Shown here: positions 31,692 to 40,401 of the stretch, piece after piece
How the letters are laid out: each line of letters opens with the position of its first letter
Numbering within the stretch: position 1 is the first letter of the stretch
NCBI RefSeq assembly: GCF_000744785.1
Contig: NZ_JQMO01000002.1
Coordinates: 1,674,001 to 1,738,000, forward strand
DNA: 64,000 nt
Source of the DNA: Kitasatospora azatica KCTC 9699
Lineage (GTDB): Bacteria > Actinomycetota > Actinomycetes > Streptomycetales > Streptomycetaceae
Direction of reading: 5' to 3'
Position numbers and translations under genes: made by a program
Notes under the pieces: model-generated
Told to the model about the DNA's origin: nothing
Seen by the model: the letters and a program-made list of their open reading frames with translations, nothing else
Databases searched by the model: none

Positions 31692-31974
31692 GATCGTCAA
31701 ATCCCCTCTCCGCAGGACCGTTTGGCCGCTGCGAAGGCTAGATCACCCAGGGTCGGCGCGTCTGCCGGATGCGGATATTCTCATACGCTCCGTGTCCGTT
31801 GCACTACCGTTTGCTCCCTGTTCGGCTCTTCCTCCCGGCCTCGGCCCGCCGAGCGGCATGTGGTGGCGCACCGCCCCGACACCCGGGTGGGTGTGTCCGA
31901 TCGCCATGGACAGCGAGTCGGCCCGCTGGCGAAAGTGAACACGCCCGACGGCGAGTCGACTGGAGGCAGGGCGG

Positions 31975-32781
31975 ATGGACAAGGTGGTGGAATCGGCCGC
32001 GACGGCCGTCGCGGACATCGGCGACGGTGCGGTGCTGGCCGTCGGCGGCTTCGGGGTCTGCGGGATACCGTCGACCCTGATCAACGCACTGGTGGCAAGC
32101 GGCAGTTCGGGGCTCTCGGTGATCTCCAACAACTGCGGCCTGGACGACTGGGGGCTCGGACTGCTGCTGCGCGAGGGGCGGATCGCGCGGATGACCTCCT
32201 CCTACGTCGGGGAGAACAAGGAGTTCGCCCGCCGGTACCTGGCCGGGGAGTTGGAGGTCGAGCTGACCCCGCAGGGCACCCTGGCCGAACGGCTGCGGGC
32301 CGGCGGCTGCGGCATCCCCGCCTTCTACACTCCCGCCGGGGTCGGCACCCAGGTGGAGGAGGGCGGCCTGCCCTGGCGCTACGCACCCGGGGGCGAGGTG
32401 GCGCTGGCCTCACCGCCCAAGGAGGTACGGGAGTTCGGCGGCCGCCGCTACCTGCTGGAACGGGCGATCACCGCGGACTTCGCCCTGGTCCGGGCCGAAC
32501 TGGCCGACCGGCACGGCAATCTGGTCTTCCACTCGGCCGCCCGGAACTTCAACCCGCTGGCCGCGATGGCCGGTCGGGTCACCCTGGTGGAGGCCGAACG
32601 GATCGTCGAGGCGGGCGAGATCCCGCCGGACGCCGTCCACCTGCCCGGCATCTACGTGGACCGGATCGCGGCCGCCGACGCCACCGACAAGCGGATCGAA
32701 CGCCGAACCGTCCTGGACGTCCTGGAGGCGTCGGACGTCCCGGACGCGTCGGACGTCCGTGATGTCCTGGAGGTGCGCTGA
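31975..32781 (+). CDS. 3-oxoacid CoA-transferase subunit A
   Basis: 268 residues. Family I CoA-transferase alpha chain: [38 protein letters not shown] at the N-terminus, [70 protein letters not shown]. It activates acetoacetate (or 3-oxoadipate) with CoA from succinyl-CoA. The last 25 residues ([17 protein letters not shown]) are repetitive and poorly conserved. One base separates it from subunit B, so they form an operon. Confidence 0.93.
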   Translation: MDKVVESAATAVADIGDGAVLAVGGFGVCGIPSTLINALVASGSSGLSVISNNCGLDDWGLGLLLREGRIARMTSSYVGENKEFARRYLAGELEVELTPQGTLAERLRAGGCGIPAFYTPAGVGTQVEEGGLPWRYAPGGEVALASPPKEVREFGGRRYLLERAITADFALVRAELADRHGNLVFHSAARNFNPLAAMAGRVTLVEAERIVEAGEIPPDAVHLPGIYVDRIAAADATDKRIERRTVLDVLEASDVPDASDVRDVLEVR

Positions 32782-32782
32782 G

Positions 32783-33412
32783 ATGCCGCTCGACCGTGAC
32801 CAGCTCGCCGCCCGGGCCGCCCGGGAACTGCGCGACGGACAGTACGTGAACCTCGGCATCGGCCTGCCGACCCTGGTACCGAACCACCTGCCCGAGGGCA
32901 TCCAGGTGGTGCTCCACTCGGAGAACGGCATCCTCGGCGTCGGCCCCTACCCCGAGGCCGGCGCCGAGCACCCCGACCTGATCAACGCCGGAAAGGAGAC
33001 GGTCACCGTCCGGTCCGGCGCCGCCTACTTCGACTCCGCCGCCTCCTTCGGCATGATCCGCGCCGGCCGGATCGACGTCTCGATCCTGGGCGCGATGCAG
33101 GTCTCGGCCACCGGCGACCTGGCCAACTGGACCATCCCCGGCAAACTCGTCAAGGGCATGGGCGGCGCCATGGACCTGGTGCACGGCGCGCGCCGCGTGG
33201 TGGTGGTGATGGAGCACACCGCGAAGGACGGGAGCCCCAAGATCGTGCGGGAGTTGGGGCTTCCGGCCACCGGGCGCGGCGTGGTGGACCGGGTGATCAC
33301 CGACCTCGCGGTGCTCGATGTGACGGCCGACGGGATGCGCCTGGTGGAGACCGCTCCGGGGGTTTCGGCGGCGCAGGTGCGGGCGGCGACGCAGGCTCCG
33401 CTGATCGGCTGA
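32783..33412 (+). CDS. 3-oxoacid CoA-transferase subunit B
   Basis: 209 residues. Beta chain carrying the catalytic glutamate that forms the enzyme-CoA thioester, in [14 protein letters not shown]. Other family segments: [58 protein letters not shown] and [28 protein letters not shown]. An RBS (TGGAGGTGC) lies in the end of subunit A. With subunit A and the 3-hydroxybutyrate dehydrogenase it could complete conversion of hydroxybutyrate to acetoacetyl-CoA. Confidence 0.94.
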   Translation: MPLDRDQLAARAARELRDGQYVNLGIGLPTLVPNHLPEGIQVVLHSENGILGVGPYPEAGAEHPDLINAGKETVTVRSGAAYFDSAASFGMIRAGRIDVSILGAMQVSATGDLANWTIPGKLVKGMGGAMDLVHGARRVVVVMEHTAKDGSPKIVRELGLPATGRGVVDRVITDLAVLDVTADGMRLVETAPGVSAAQVRAATQAPLIG

Positions 33413-33448
33413 GGCCGTTCCTCTCCTCTGCGCGGATCGGGCCGGTCG

Positions 33449-34093
33449 TCAGCGGGGGTCGGGCCGGTCGACGTTCCAGTGCCGGACCACCTGGCAGACC
33501 CAGCTCTCCTCGTCCCGCTGCACCGGGATCAACGAGAAGCGGCTGATGGTGCGCTGGCCGCCCTCCGAGTCGCCGTAGAGCAGGTCTATGTTGACCCGCC
33601 GCCGGTTCTTCACCGGGTCGAGCAACTGGGCGTAGTCCGGGTCCTCGGGGTCGCGGATCGCCGCGTGCCAGAAGCTGGTGTCGCCGGGCGCCACATAGAG
33701 GTCACGGGACTGGCGGCGGAACTCGGCCGGGTCCGGGCGGCCGGTCATCAGGTAGGTGTCCTCGGCGGCGATCCGCCAGCCGTGGATCACGCCGAGGCCC
33801 GGCCCGACATTGCGGATCGAGGCGGCCAGATACAGGTTCTCCTCGGCCAGCCGGAGGTAGCCCGCGCTACCGGGCAGGTGGGTCCAGTGCCCGTCCTGCC
33901 AGATCAGCTTCTGCGCGGGCGCCTCCAGCCGGGAACCGATCAGCAACGGGCGCAGCGAGGCCAGCACCGACCGCTCGGCCGAGAGCGCGGCCCGGTCGGC
34001 GGAGCGGATCGAGGCGAACGAGGCCCCGGCCAGCACCAGGGTGCCGGCGGCGGTGGCGAGGGCCGAGATGGTCGACCAGTCCCAGTCAGCCAT
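33449..34093 (-). CDS. membrane-anchored protein of unknown function
   Basis: 214 residues. One N-terminal membrane helix (ISALATAAGTLVLAGASFASIRSA), then a ~170-residue soluble domain, beta-rich, with conserved-looking pieces such as LAASIRNVGPGLGVIHGWRI, YVAPGDTSFWHAAI and VNIDLLYGDSEGGQRTISRFSL. The helix-plus-domain layout recalls small streptomycete membrane proteins of unknown function. The ATG follows six 9-bp tandem repeats that stay open in frame, so the start could be further upstream. Confidence 0.7.
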   Translation of the reverse strand: MADWDWSTISALATAAGTLVLAGASFASIRSADRAALSAERSVLASLRPLLIGSRLEAPAQKLIWQDGHWTHLPGSAGYLRLAEENLYLAASIRNVGPGLGVIHGWRIAAEDTYLMTGRPDPAEFRRQSRDLYVAPGDTSFWHAAIRDPEDPDYAQLLDPVKNRRRVNIDLLYGDSEGGQRTISRFSLIPVQRDEESWVCQVVRHWNVDRPDPR

Positions 34094-34147
34094 GTCGGTC
34101 CTGTCGGTGCTGTCGGTCCTGTCGATACGGTCGGTACTGTCGGTTCA
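34094..34147 (-). repeat. 9-bp tandem repeat array, about six copies
   Basis: TGTCGGTCC-like 9-mers (plus strand TGTCGGTCC, TGTCGGTGC, TGTCGGTCC, TGTCGATAC, GGTCGGTAC, TGTCGGTTC) abut the start codon of the membrane protein. Read on the minus strand in frame they code Thr-Asp-Arg/Ser-type tripeptides. Nine is a multiple of three, so copy-number change would not break the frame. Confidence 0.8.
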
Positions 34148-34267
34148 GGCGCACGGTGGGCAGCCTAGGGGAGCGGCCGGGTCACCGGGCCGGGTGTCCA
34201 CGGGTCAGAACCGTCCGCCGGCCGCACGCGTCCTAGCCCCGCAGTTCGAGCACCCGAGGATCCCGCC

Positions 34268-34642
34268 ATGTCCCGTGACATCGTCCGCAGCCCCGACCTG
34301 CCCGTCCACGGCCCCTACTCCCCCGCCGTACGCGCCGGCGAACTGCTCTTCGTCTCCGCGCAGACCGGACTGGACCCGGCCACCGGAGCGGTGCCGGAGG
34401 GCGGCGCGGCCGCGGAGTGCCGACAGGCGCTGGCGAACCTGGCCCAGGTGCTCGCGGCGGCCGGCAGCGGGCTGGACCAGGTGGTGCGGACCACGCTGTT
34501 CTACACCGACCTGGCCGACCTGCCGGCGATCAACGAGGTGTACGCCGAGGTGTTCGCGATCGACCCGCCGGCCCGGTCGGCGGCGGTGGTGACGCTGGCG
34601 GGCGGGCGGCGGGTGTCGATCGACGCGATCGCGGTGGGGTGA
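34268..34642 (+). CDS. RidA-family enamine/imine deaminase
   Basis: 124 residues, the usual RidA length. VHGPYSPAVRAGELLFVSAQTGLDPATG is the N-terminal signature, QALANLAQVLAAAGSGLDQVVRTTLFYTDLADLPAINEVYAEVF the helix-strand core, and the catalytic/substrate Arg is in PPARSAAVV. It hydrolyses reactive 2-aminoacrylate-type imines to ketoacids. ATG 34268 has GAGG ten bases upstream. Convergent with the methyltransferase gene. Confidence 0.9.
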   Translation: MSRDIVRSPDLPVHGPYSPAVRAGELLFVSAQTGLDPATGAVPEGGAAAECRQALANLAQVLAAAGSGLDQVVRTTLFYTDLADLPAINEVYAEVFAIDPPARSAAVVTLAGGRRVSIDAIAVG

Positions 34643-34651
34643 CCGGGCGCT

Positions 34652-35326
34652 TCAGCCGCTCTTGGTGCTCTTCGTGCTCTTCGTGGCCAGTAGGAACGCC
34701 TGCGGCACCTTCTCCATCCCGTCCTCGGCGGCCTCCCGCACCAGCCGGGCCCGGATGGCCAGCCCCGACTCGGCCAGCAGCTCGACGACCTGCTCCGGCC
34801 GGCGCCGGTGGAAGGTGAGGTCGATCGAACGGCCGAAGCCCTCCTCCCGGTGCACCGGCTCGTCGCCCACCTGGAAGGCCAGCAGCAGTTGTCCGCCCGG
34901 CGCCAGGATCCGATGGAACTCGGCAAGGACGGTGGGCAGTTGAGCGGGCGGCAGATGGATGATCGAGTACCAGGCGACGATCCCGGCCAGCGACCCGTCG
35001 GGCAGGCCGCCCAGCTCGGTCATCGACCCGACCTCGAACCGCAGCTCCGGGTAGGCCCGCCGGGCCAGCGCCACCATCTCCGGCGAGAGGTCGAGCCCGA
35101 AGGCGTCCAGCCCGAGCCCCCGCAGATGCGCCGTCACCCGCCCCGGCCCGCAGCCGAGATCGGCCACCTGCCCCGGTTCGCCGGCCCGCACGTACTCGGC
35201 GAAGGCGGCCAGCATCGCCCGGTCCAGCGGCTTGATCGCGAGCTCGTCCACGAAGCGCGCGGTGTAGTCGGCGGCAATGGCGTCGTAGGAGGTCCGGGTG
35301 GCACGCAGGAAGTCGAGTTCGGTCAC
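34652..35326 (-). CDS. class I SAM-dependent methyltransferase
   Basis: 224 residues. Motif I VADLGCGPGRVTAHLRGLG, the acidic post-I strand (AFGLDLSPEMVALARR), motif II region (SLAGIVAWYSIIHLPPAQLPTVLAEFHRILAPGGQLLLAFQ). This is the Methyltransf_11 pattern of small-molecule methyltransferases. It ends in a Thr/Lys/Ser repeat (KSTKSTKSG) from a trinucleotide-rich 3' end. Start TTAGxx: ATG/GTG region at 35326 divergent from the phosphatase gene with a ~37-bp gap. Substrate unknown. Confidence 0.88.
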   Translation of the reverse strand: MTELDFLRATRTSYDAIAADYTARFVDELAIKPLDRAMLAAFAEYVRAGEPGQVADLGCGPGRVTAHLRGLGLDAFGLDLSPEMVALARRAYPELRFEVGSMTELGGLPDGSLAGIVAWYSIIHLPPAQLPTVLAEFHRILAPGGQLLLAFQVGDEPVHREEGFGRSIDLTFHRRRPEQVVELLAESGLAIRARLVREAAEDGMEKVPQAFLLATKSTKSTKSG

Positions 35327-35362
35327 GGAGTGAGCTTAGACGGGACGGGTTAGGCTCACTCC

Positions 35363-35809
35363 GTGAGTGCGGATTGGGACACCTCGAGTACCTGGGAGCC
35401 GACCGCAGCCGGCGTGCTGCCGCTGCCCTCGGGCCGCCTGGTCCGTGGCCGCGCCCTCGGCAAGCCCCTCCCGCCCGGCCCGCAGCCCGAGTTCGCGCTC
35501 CACCTGCTCGGCCACGAACCGCCCCCCGTCCCCTGGGAGGCCCGCTGGGTCCGCTGGCCCGACTTCCGGCTACCGGCCGACCCCGCCACCGCCCGGGCCG
35601 CACTGCAGGAGGCCTGGACCCGCGCCGAGACCGAACGCGTCGAACTCGCCTGCGCCGGCGGCCGGGGCCGCACCGGCACCGCCCTGGCCTGCCTCGCCGT
35701 CCTGGACGGCGTCCCCAGCGCCGAAGCGGTCGCCTACGTCCGCCACCACTACTCGTCGCACGCGGTGGAGACCCCGTGGCAGCGCCGCTTCGTCACCCGC
35801 TTCCACTGA
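35363..35809 (+). CDS. protein-tyrosine phosphatase-like protein
   Basis: 148 residues. The PTP loop is ACAGGRGRTGTALA: nucleophile Cys97, five residues, then Arg103. A WPDF segment (Asp67) at the right distance supplies the general acid. This is the minimal dual-specificity or tyrosine phosphatase core. The GTG start follows TAGGCT by six bases with no Shine-Dalgarno, a leaderless pattern. The NUDIX gene begins 14 bases after the stop, so the two form an operon. Protein target unknown. Confidence 0.8.
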   Translation: MSADWDTSSTWEPTAAGVLPLPSGRLVRGRALGKPLPPGPQPEFALHLLGHEPPPVPWEARWVRWPDFRLPADPATARAALQEAWTRAETERVELACAGGRGRTGTALACLAVLDGVPSAEAVAYVRHHYSSHAVETPWQRRFVTRFH

Positions 35810-35823
35810 CTGATCGGCCCCCG

Positions 35824-36312
35824 GTGCAACTACGACGCTCGGTCCGCGCGGTCGTCCTCGACCAGGACGACCGCATCCTGCTCTGTCGGTTCGTCATTCC
35901 CAAGCCGACCGGGCCCATCGTCGTGTGGGCCGCGCCCGGCGGCGGCATCGAGGAGGGCGAGACCCTGCTCGCCGCCCTGCGCCGCGAACTGTCCGAGGAG
36001 GTCGGGCTGACCGTCGACGCCGACCCGCCGCATGTCTGGCACCAGCAGGTCATCGACCCCGGCCACGCCGCAGGCTACGACGGAGTGGTCAACGACTACT
36101 TCCTCGTCCGCACCACGACCTTCCACCCCCGGGGCGCCTTGTCCGACGACCAACTCGCCGCCGAGAACATCACCGGCTTCCGCTGGTGGCCCCTGCCCGA
36201 GATCGCCGCCCACCCCGGCCCCGACCTCTTCTCCCCCCGCGACCTGGCCACCCCCCTGGCTGCCTTGATCGCCGACGGAGCGCCACCAGTGCCGCTACCA
36301 CTCGGACTGTGA
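35824..36312 (+). CDS. NUDIX hydrolase
   Basis: 162 residues. The NUDIX box GGGIEEGETLLAALRRELSEEVGL matches GX5EX7REUXEEXGU in full. The flanking strands are SVRAVVLDQDDRILLCRF and GPIVVWAAPGG. It hydrolyses nucleoside-diphosphate-linked metabolites; substrate undefined. GTG start at 35824, read from the upstream phosphatase mRNA. Its stop lies two bases from the convergent F420-reductase stop. Confidence 0.9.
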   Translation: MQLRRSVRAVVLDQDDRILLCRFVIPKPTGPIVVWAAPGGGIEEGETLLAALRRELSEEVGLTVDADPPHVWHQQVIDPGHAAGYDGVVNDYFLVRTTTFHPRGALSDDQLAAENITGFRWWPLPEIAAHPGPDLFSPRDLATPLAALIADGAPPVPLPLGL

Positions 36313-36314
36313 CG

Positions 36315-36962
36315 CTACGGCTTGATCACCGCGATGTTGAAGTCCGGCGAGCCCAGGGATCCGTACAGGCGCAGCCAGAGTGACACGAACTGCTCGGTGC
36401 CCCGGGCGCTGGAGAGGTCGCCGAGGTCGGTGATCTGGGCGGGGGTCCAGCCGAAGGACTGGAGCAGTTGGGCGACCTCGGCCTTGGCGGCGTCGTCGTT
36501 GCCGCTGAGGAAGACGGTGTGGTGACCGGGGACCCGGCTGGGGTCGACCATGAGGGCGTTGCCCATCGTGTTGAGCGTCTTGACCACCCGGGCCTGCGGG
36601 AACGCCTGCTGGATCTGCTCGCCGAGGCTGATGCCCTCCGGCTGCACGATCTTGGGCGGGAAGCCCTCGGAGAAGTCGAGCGCGTTGGCGACGTCGATGA
36701 GCACCTTGCCGTTCAGGTTCTCGGCTCCCGCCGCCTCCAGGGCGACCAGCGAGACCATCCCGCCGGTCGCGTTCACCACGAGGTCGGCGCCGGCGGCGGC
36801 CTGGGCGAAGGTGCCGTGCTCACCGCCGCTCTCGGCGGCCCACTGAGTCGCGTCGGCGTTGTCCGCCGTCCGGGAGCCGAGCGTGACGGCGTGCCCGAGC
36901 GAGGCGAGCTTGGTGGCCAGCCGACGGCCGACCTCACCGGTTCCCAGGACCGCGATCTTCAT
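36315..36962 (-). CDS. NADPH-dependent F420 reductase-like protein
   Basis: 215 residues. The N-terminal Rossmann domain (MKIAVLGTGEVGRRLATKLASLGHAVTLGSRTADNADA) has GxGxxG and the Arg of NADP specificity. The C-terminal half has VVKTLNTMGNALMVDP and VFLSGNDDAAKAEVAQLLQSFGW, the F420-oxidoreductase/NADP_Rossmann family pattern. It is expected to move hydride between NADP(H) and F420 or to reduce a related substrate. ATG 36962 has AGGAGAG upstream; the frame continues upstream through repeats. A palindromic operator lies ~75-90 bp upstream. Confidence 0.85.
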   Translation of the reverse strand: MKIAVLGTGEVGRRLATKLASLGHAVTLGSRTADNADATQWAAESGGEHGTFAQAAAGADLVVNATGGMVSLVALEAAGAENLNGKVLIDVANALDFSEGFPPKIVQPEGISLGEQIQQAFPQARVVKTLNTMGNALMVDPSRVPGHHTVFLSGNDDAAKAEVAQLLQSFGWTPAQITDLGDLSSARGTEQFVSLWLRLYGSLGSPDFNIAVIKP

Positions 36963-37033
36963 GGGCGAGCTCTCCTTCGGGCAGCGGGCAGCGGGCAGCG
37001 GGCGACACGCAACGGGCAGCAGCGGGAAGACCG

Positions 37034-37053
37034 GCTGACGATCAGTCAGCATA
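37034..37053 (-). promoter_or_regulatory. promoter with inverted-repeat operator
   Basis: GCTGAC-GATCA-GTCAGC (37034-37050) is a perfect 6-bp inverted repeat with 5-nt spacer. On the minus strand TATGCT (37048-37053) overlaps it as a likely -10 of the F420-reductase promoter. Between it and the ATG lies a run of CGGGCAG repeats (36978-37020). TetR-type binding is plausible; the regulator is not in the window. Confidence 0.5.
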
Positions 37054-37096
37054 CGTGGCACCTGGGGTTTCTGAGGTCTGGCGCACAGAACGCGCC

Positions 37097-37136
37097 GGAG
37101 CCCGCCGCGCCCCCGTGTGGGGGCTCGGCGGGCTCC
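37097..37136. terminator. hairpin terminator of the S53 peptidase gene
   Basis: GGAGCCCGCCG (37097-37107) pairs with CGGCGGGCTCC (37126-37136), with an inner CCCCC/GGGGG stem (37110-37122). It follows the peptidase stop on the minus strand. Confidence 0.8.
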
Positions 37137-37152
37137 GTGGAGCGATGGGGCG

Positions 37153-38406
37153 TCAGCCGGTGAAGGCCGCCAGTCCGTTCGGCGTCCCGAGGCCGGTCGG
37201 GCCGTCGTAGCCCGCACCAGCGGTGCAGAGGTAGGACGGCGAGCAGGAGCCGTTGCTGCCGCTGGTGACGTCGTTCAGCGCGCTGGTGTGCGAGTACGCG
37301 AACGAGGCCGGGACGGAGCCGGCGGACGGGGTGCCCGCGAGCGCGTAGACGCCGGCGATGATCGGCGCGGAGGCGCTGGTGCCGCCGTACACGGCCCAGC
37401 CGGAGCCGCCGTAGGTCTGGTAGACGGCCACGCCGGTGGCGGGGTCGGCGACGGCGGAGACGTCCGAGATGGTGCGCTTGGCGCAGCCGGTGTCCTTCTG
37501 CCAGGTCGGCTTGGCGTCGAAGGCCGAGCAGCCGGAGCCGGTGCCCTCGGTGGAGCTGGTGGACCAGACCGACTCGCTCCAGCCGCGGGCGCTGGAGTCG
37601 CGCTTGAGCGCGGTGCCACCGACCGAGGTCACGTACTTCGAGGCGGCCGGGTACTGCGCACCGTAGGCCGAGTCGCCGGCGGAGACGGTGATCGCGACGC
37701 CGGGGTGGTTGAAGTACGAGCTGTCGTAGCTGGTGTCCGCGGAGGACTCGCCACCGCCGTAGCTGTTGGAGACGAACTTGGCGCCCAGCTTGACGGCCTC
37801 GTTGACCGCGGTGCCGAGGTTGGTCATCGACGCGGTCTTGGCCTCGACCAGGATGATCTTCGCGTTGGGGGCGATCGCCGAGACCATGTCGAGGTCGAGG
37901 GAGATCTCACCGGCCCAACCGGAGTTGTTGGCCGGCAGGTTGGTGGTGCTGCCGGTCTGGCTGACCTTCTTGAAGCAGCCGTTCGCCGTGGTGCAGGCCG
38001 GGAGGCCGTACTGGGCGCGGTAGACCGCCATGTCGGACTCGGCGTTGGGGTCGTTGTAGGCGTCGACGATGGCTATCGTCTGGCCGGCGCCGCCGTTGGC
38101 GGGCAGCTTGTAGGCGCTCAGCAGGTCGCTCGGGCCGAAGCCGGACGGCGTCGCGTTGGGGGTGACGCCGAGCGGGCTGACGTGCTGGACGGTGCTGGTG
38201 ACCTTCAGCGCGTGGCAGGCCATGGTGTCACCGGCCGCCAGGGTCTCGCAGGAACGCACCCAGGAGGTGCCGCCCTTGGTGTAGACGGTGTTGCCGGTCG
38301 CGCTCGCCGGCGCGGCGGCGGCGAGGCTGGAGACAGCGAGGGCCGCGGTGCCGGTGAGCGCGAACGCGAGCTGACGGACCCGGGCGGACGTGGGGGAGCT
38401 GAACAA
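37153..38406 (-). CDS. S53-family (sedolisin/kumamolisin) serine peptidase
   Basis: 417 residues. Signal peptide to ~37 (LAFALTGTAALAVSSLAAAAPASA), a short spacer of ~45 residues, then the sedolisin catalytic domain starting GFGPSDLLSAYKLP. Catalytic Glu and Asp are in WAGEISLDLDM, the oxyanion Asp is in SAGDSAYG and the nucleophile Ser in GGTSASAPIIAG. Calcium-site residues appear near the C-terminus (GPTGLGTPNGL). The usual ~180-residue activation pro-domain is missing. Secreted protease. A terminator follows. Confidence 0.9.
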   Translation of the reverse strand: MFSSPTSARVRQLAFALTGTAALAVSSLAAAAPASATGNTVYTKGGTSWVRSCETLAAGDTMACHALKVTSTVQHVSPLGVTPNATPSGFGPSDLLSAYKLPANGGAGQTIAIVDAYNDPNAESDMAVYRAQYGLPACTTANGCFKKVSQTGSTTNLPANNSGWAGEISLDLDMVSAIAPNAKIILVEAKTASMTNLGTAVNEAVKLGAKFVSNSYGGGESSADTSYDSSYFNHPGVAITVSAGDSAYGAQYPAASKYVTSVGGTALKRDSSARGWSESVWSTSSTEGTGSGCSAFDAKPTWQKDTGCAKRTISDVSAVADPATGVAVYQTYGGSGWAVYGGTSASAPIIAGVYALAGTPSAGSVPASFAYSHTSALNDVTSGSNGSCSPSYLCTAGAGYDGPTGLGTPNGLAAFTG

Positions 38407-38815
38407 CGAACTGCCTCCTGTGGCTGGTTAACCGGGGGCGGAGCGTGCTGAGGCCAGGGCAGGGTGAAGCCCGGGCGCGTGGGGGTGTGAGCTGCCCGAA
38501 TCCTCGTTCGGTCGGCCGGCTCGCGATGAGGCTAGCCAGGCATGCGCAGGTCAACAAGGGTTGGGGCAATATTCAACATTCGGTTTTACCTGGAGCCACC
38601 GGGAGGTGATCATTCGTTACCTACCGCGGCCACTCCCGGTAACAGCGGGCTGCCCGCCGGTGAACCTCCGGACTCGCGTGCGGAAAACCTGGCCGAGTAC
38701 CATCACACCGCCACACTGACCTTCCATCAGGTACCACCACCAGGAACGCGCGTTCGGACGACAGCCCCGACCGTCTCTCAGCAGGGGACGGTACGGGCAG
38801 AGCCCAGGAGACTCG
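38407..38815. other. 409-bp intergenic region between divergent peptidase and HTH genes
   Basis: No gene. The segment around 38550-38590 is AT-rich for this genome and holds likely minus-strand promoter elements (TTGACC near 38550-38555). An inverted repeat GTTACC (38616-38621) / GGTAAC (38638-38643) and a small hairpin CCGTC/GACGG just before the HTH RBS (near 38770-38792) are candidate regulatory sites. TACCAT (38698-38703) is a possible -10 for the HTH gene. Confidence 0.5.
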
Positions 38816-40204
38816 TTGGCCCGCAAACCACGTCCCATCGACCCGACCGAGGGGCCCTTGCAGGCCTTCGCGCACGACTTGCGGTCCGTGCGCGAGCAGG
38901 CGGGCAACCCGACCTACCGAGCTCTTGCCACCACGGCCGGATTCAGCGCCAGCACGCTGAGCGACGCGGCCGCCGGTATGCGGCAGCCGACGCTGGAGGT
39001 GACGCTGGCGTACGTCGGCGCCTGCGGCGGCGATGTCGAGCTCTGGGAACGGCGCTGGACGGAGCTCAACCGCACCTTGACCGAGCAGCGCGTGCCGGCG
39101 CCGGACAGCCCGCCCGAGCAGCAGCCCGCCCCGGAACAGGCCGTCAAGGAGCGGTCCCCCGAGGAGCAGTCGGCCCCAGCCGGCGACACCGCTGCCGCCG
39201 GCACGGCCGACAGCACGGCCGACAGCGCTGCCGAAACCGACACTGACACCGACACCGACATATCCACCCTCGACCAGCTCGCCAGCACCCCCGACTCGGC
39301 GCAGCGCCGCTGGGCAGCACGCCGCTGGCCCTGGCAGCGCCGCACCACCATCGTCGTTGCGGCCGCCGCCGCGGCACTCGCCCTGATCGGCGGTGTGCTG
39401 GCGACCCGGCTGGCGGTCCATCAGGAGCCGCAGGCCGCGACCGTCGCCTGCGGCCCGGACGCCACCCCGGTGACCGGCGCCACCTCGCGCAGCACCGGCA
39501 ACTCCAGCACCACCGGCACCACCGGCACCGGGGCCGGGACACCGGCCAGGTTCACCGGCAAGACCTACGACAACGGCGCGCACGTCCACTCCGGCGCCAG
39601 CCTGAACGCGCCCACCATCCGTACCGTCCCGGCCGGCTGCCAGCTGAACTTCAGCAGCTACTGCCTGGGCGACGTGGTCTGGGACCGTACCGGCGGCTCG
39701 ATGGACATGCGCTGGTTCCAGCTGGTCGGCGGCGGCGTGGTCGCCTCCGCGATCATCCACGGCGACCCGCCGGGCGACCTGCAGCCCAGCTCCTGCCCGA
39801 ACGACGTCCCGCCGCCCAGCTCGGTCGCGCTGACCGTGACGCGCTCGACGAACATCGAGGGCCTGGTGGACCTGAAGGCGACCGGCACCCATCTGGGCAT
39901 CGTCGGCTTCGCCGGCTACTACGCCAGTGGGACCGACGCCCCCAGCTGGCACCAGCTCAAGCTCAACGGCAGCCTGGAGAAGGCCTTCGACTACGCCTGG
40001 CGACTCGGATCGCTGAGCGAGGCCGCTCGTGCCGGGCAGCTTCGGGTGGTGGCGGTGGGCTGCCTGGGCGGCGGCGATCCGACCGACATCCTGGACGCCC
40101 GCCTGCTGTCACCCGGCGACGCCACTGGGCAGCCCGCCCAGCTCAGCGCCGCCGAACGAGGCACGGCCGAACACGCGGCCTGCCGCTACCCGGACACCAA
40201 CTGA
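38816..40204 (+). CDS. membrane-spanning HTH regulator with SH3-like extracytoplasmic domain
   Basis: 462 residues. An XRE-type HTH at ~10-85 (LQAFAHDLRSVREQAGNPTYRALATTAGFSASTLSDAAAGMRQPTLEV), then a Pro/Glu/Ala/Asp-rich linker including a TDTDTDTD run, one membrane helix (TIVVAAAAAALALIGGVLATRLAV) and an external ~200-residue part. That part has an SH3-type stretch (TGKTYDNGAHVHSGASLNAPTIRTVPAGCQLNF... VWDRTGG... WFQLV) with cysteine pairs and a second beta domain. This is a one-component membrane sensor that could read the cell wall and bind DNA at the membrane. TTG start with CAGGAG upstream. Confidence 0.82.
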   Translation: MARKPRPIDPTEGPLQAFAHDLRSVREQAGNPTYRALATTAGFSASTLSDAAAGMRQPTLEVTLAYVGACGGDVELWERRWTELNRTLTEQRVPAPDSPPEQQPAPEQAVKERSPEEQSAPAGDTAAAGTADSTADSAAETDTDTDTDISTLDQLASTPDSAQRRWAARRWPWQRRTTIVVAAAAAALALIGGVLATRLAVHQEPQAATVACGPDATPVTGATSRSTGNSSTTGTTGTGAGTPARFTGKTYDNGAHVHSGASLNAPTIRTVPAGCQLNFSSYCLGDVVWDRTGGSMDMRWFQLVGGGVVASAIIHGDPPGDLQPSSCPNDVPPPSSVALTVTRSTNIEGLVDLKATGTHLGIVGFAGYYASGTDAPSWHQLKLNGSLEKAFDYAWRLGSLSEAARAGQLRVVAVGCLGGGDPTDILDARLLSPGDATGQPAQLSAAERGTAEHAACRYPDTN

Positions 40205-40401
40205 GCCATCGCCACCAGCACTGACCGGCAGCATTACTGACTGATCGTCAGACGCCCAGCTGCGCTATATGGCCGCGATAGACCAGGCACCGAGACTGAC
40301 CGCACTCGCACCGACCACAACGCGGTGCCGGACCCGAGACTCCCTCTCGGCTCCGGCACCGGCGGCGCGGGCGTCCCGTCAACTCCGCTCCCCCGAGGAG
40401 A

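Noticed and set aside
38621..39952. 443-codon minus-strand frame opposite the membrane HTH gene
   Set aside because: No domain; the plus-strand gene has HTH, a membrane helix and an RBS-supported TTG start.
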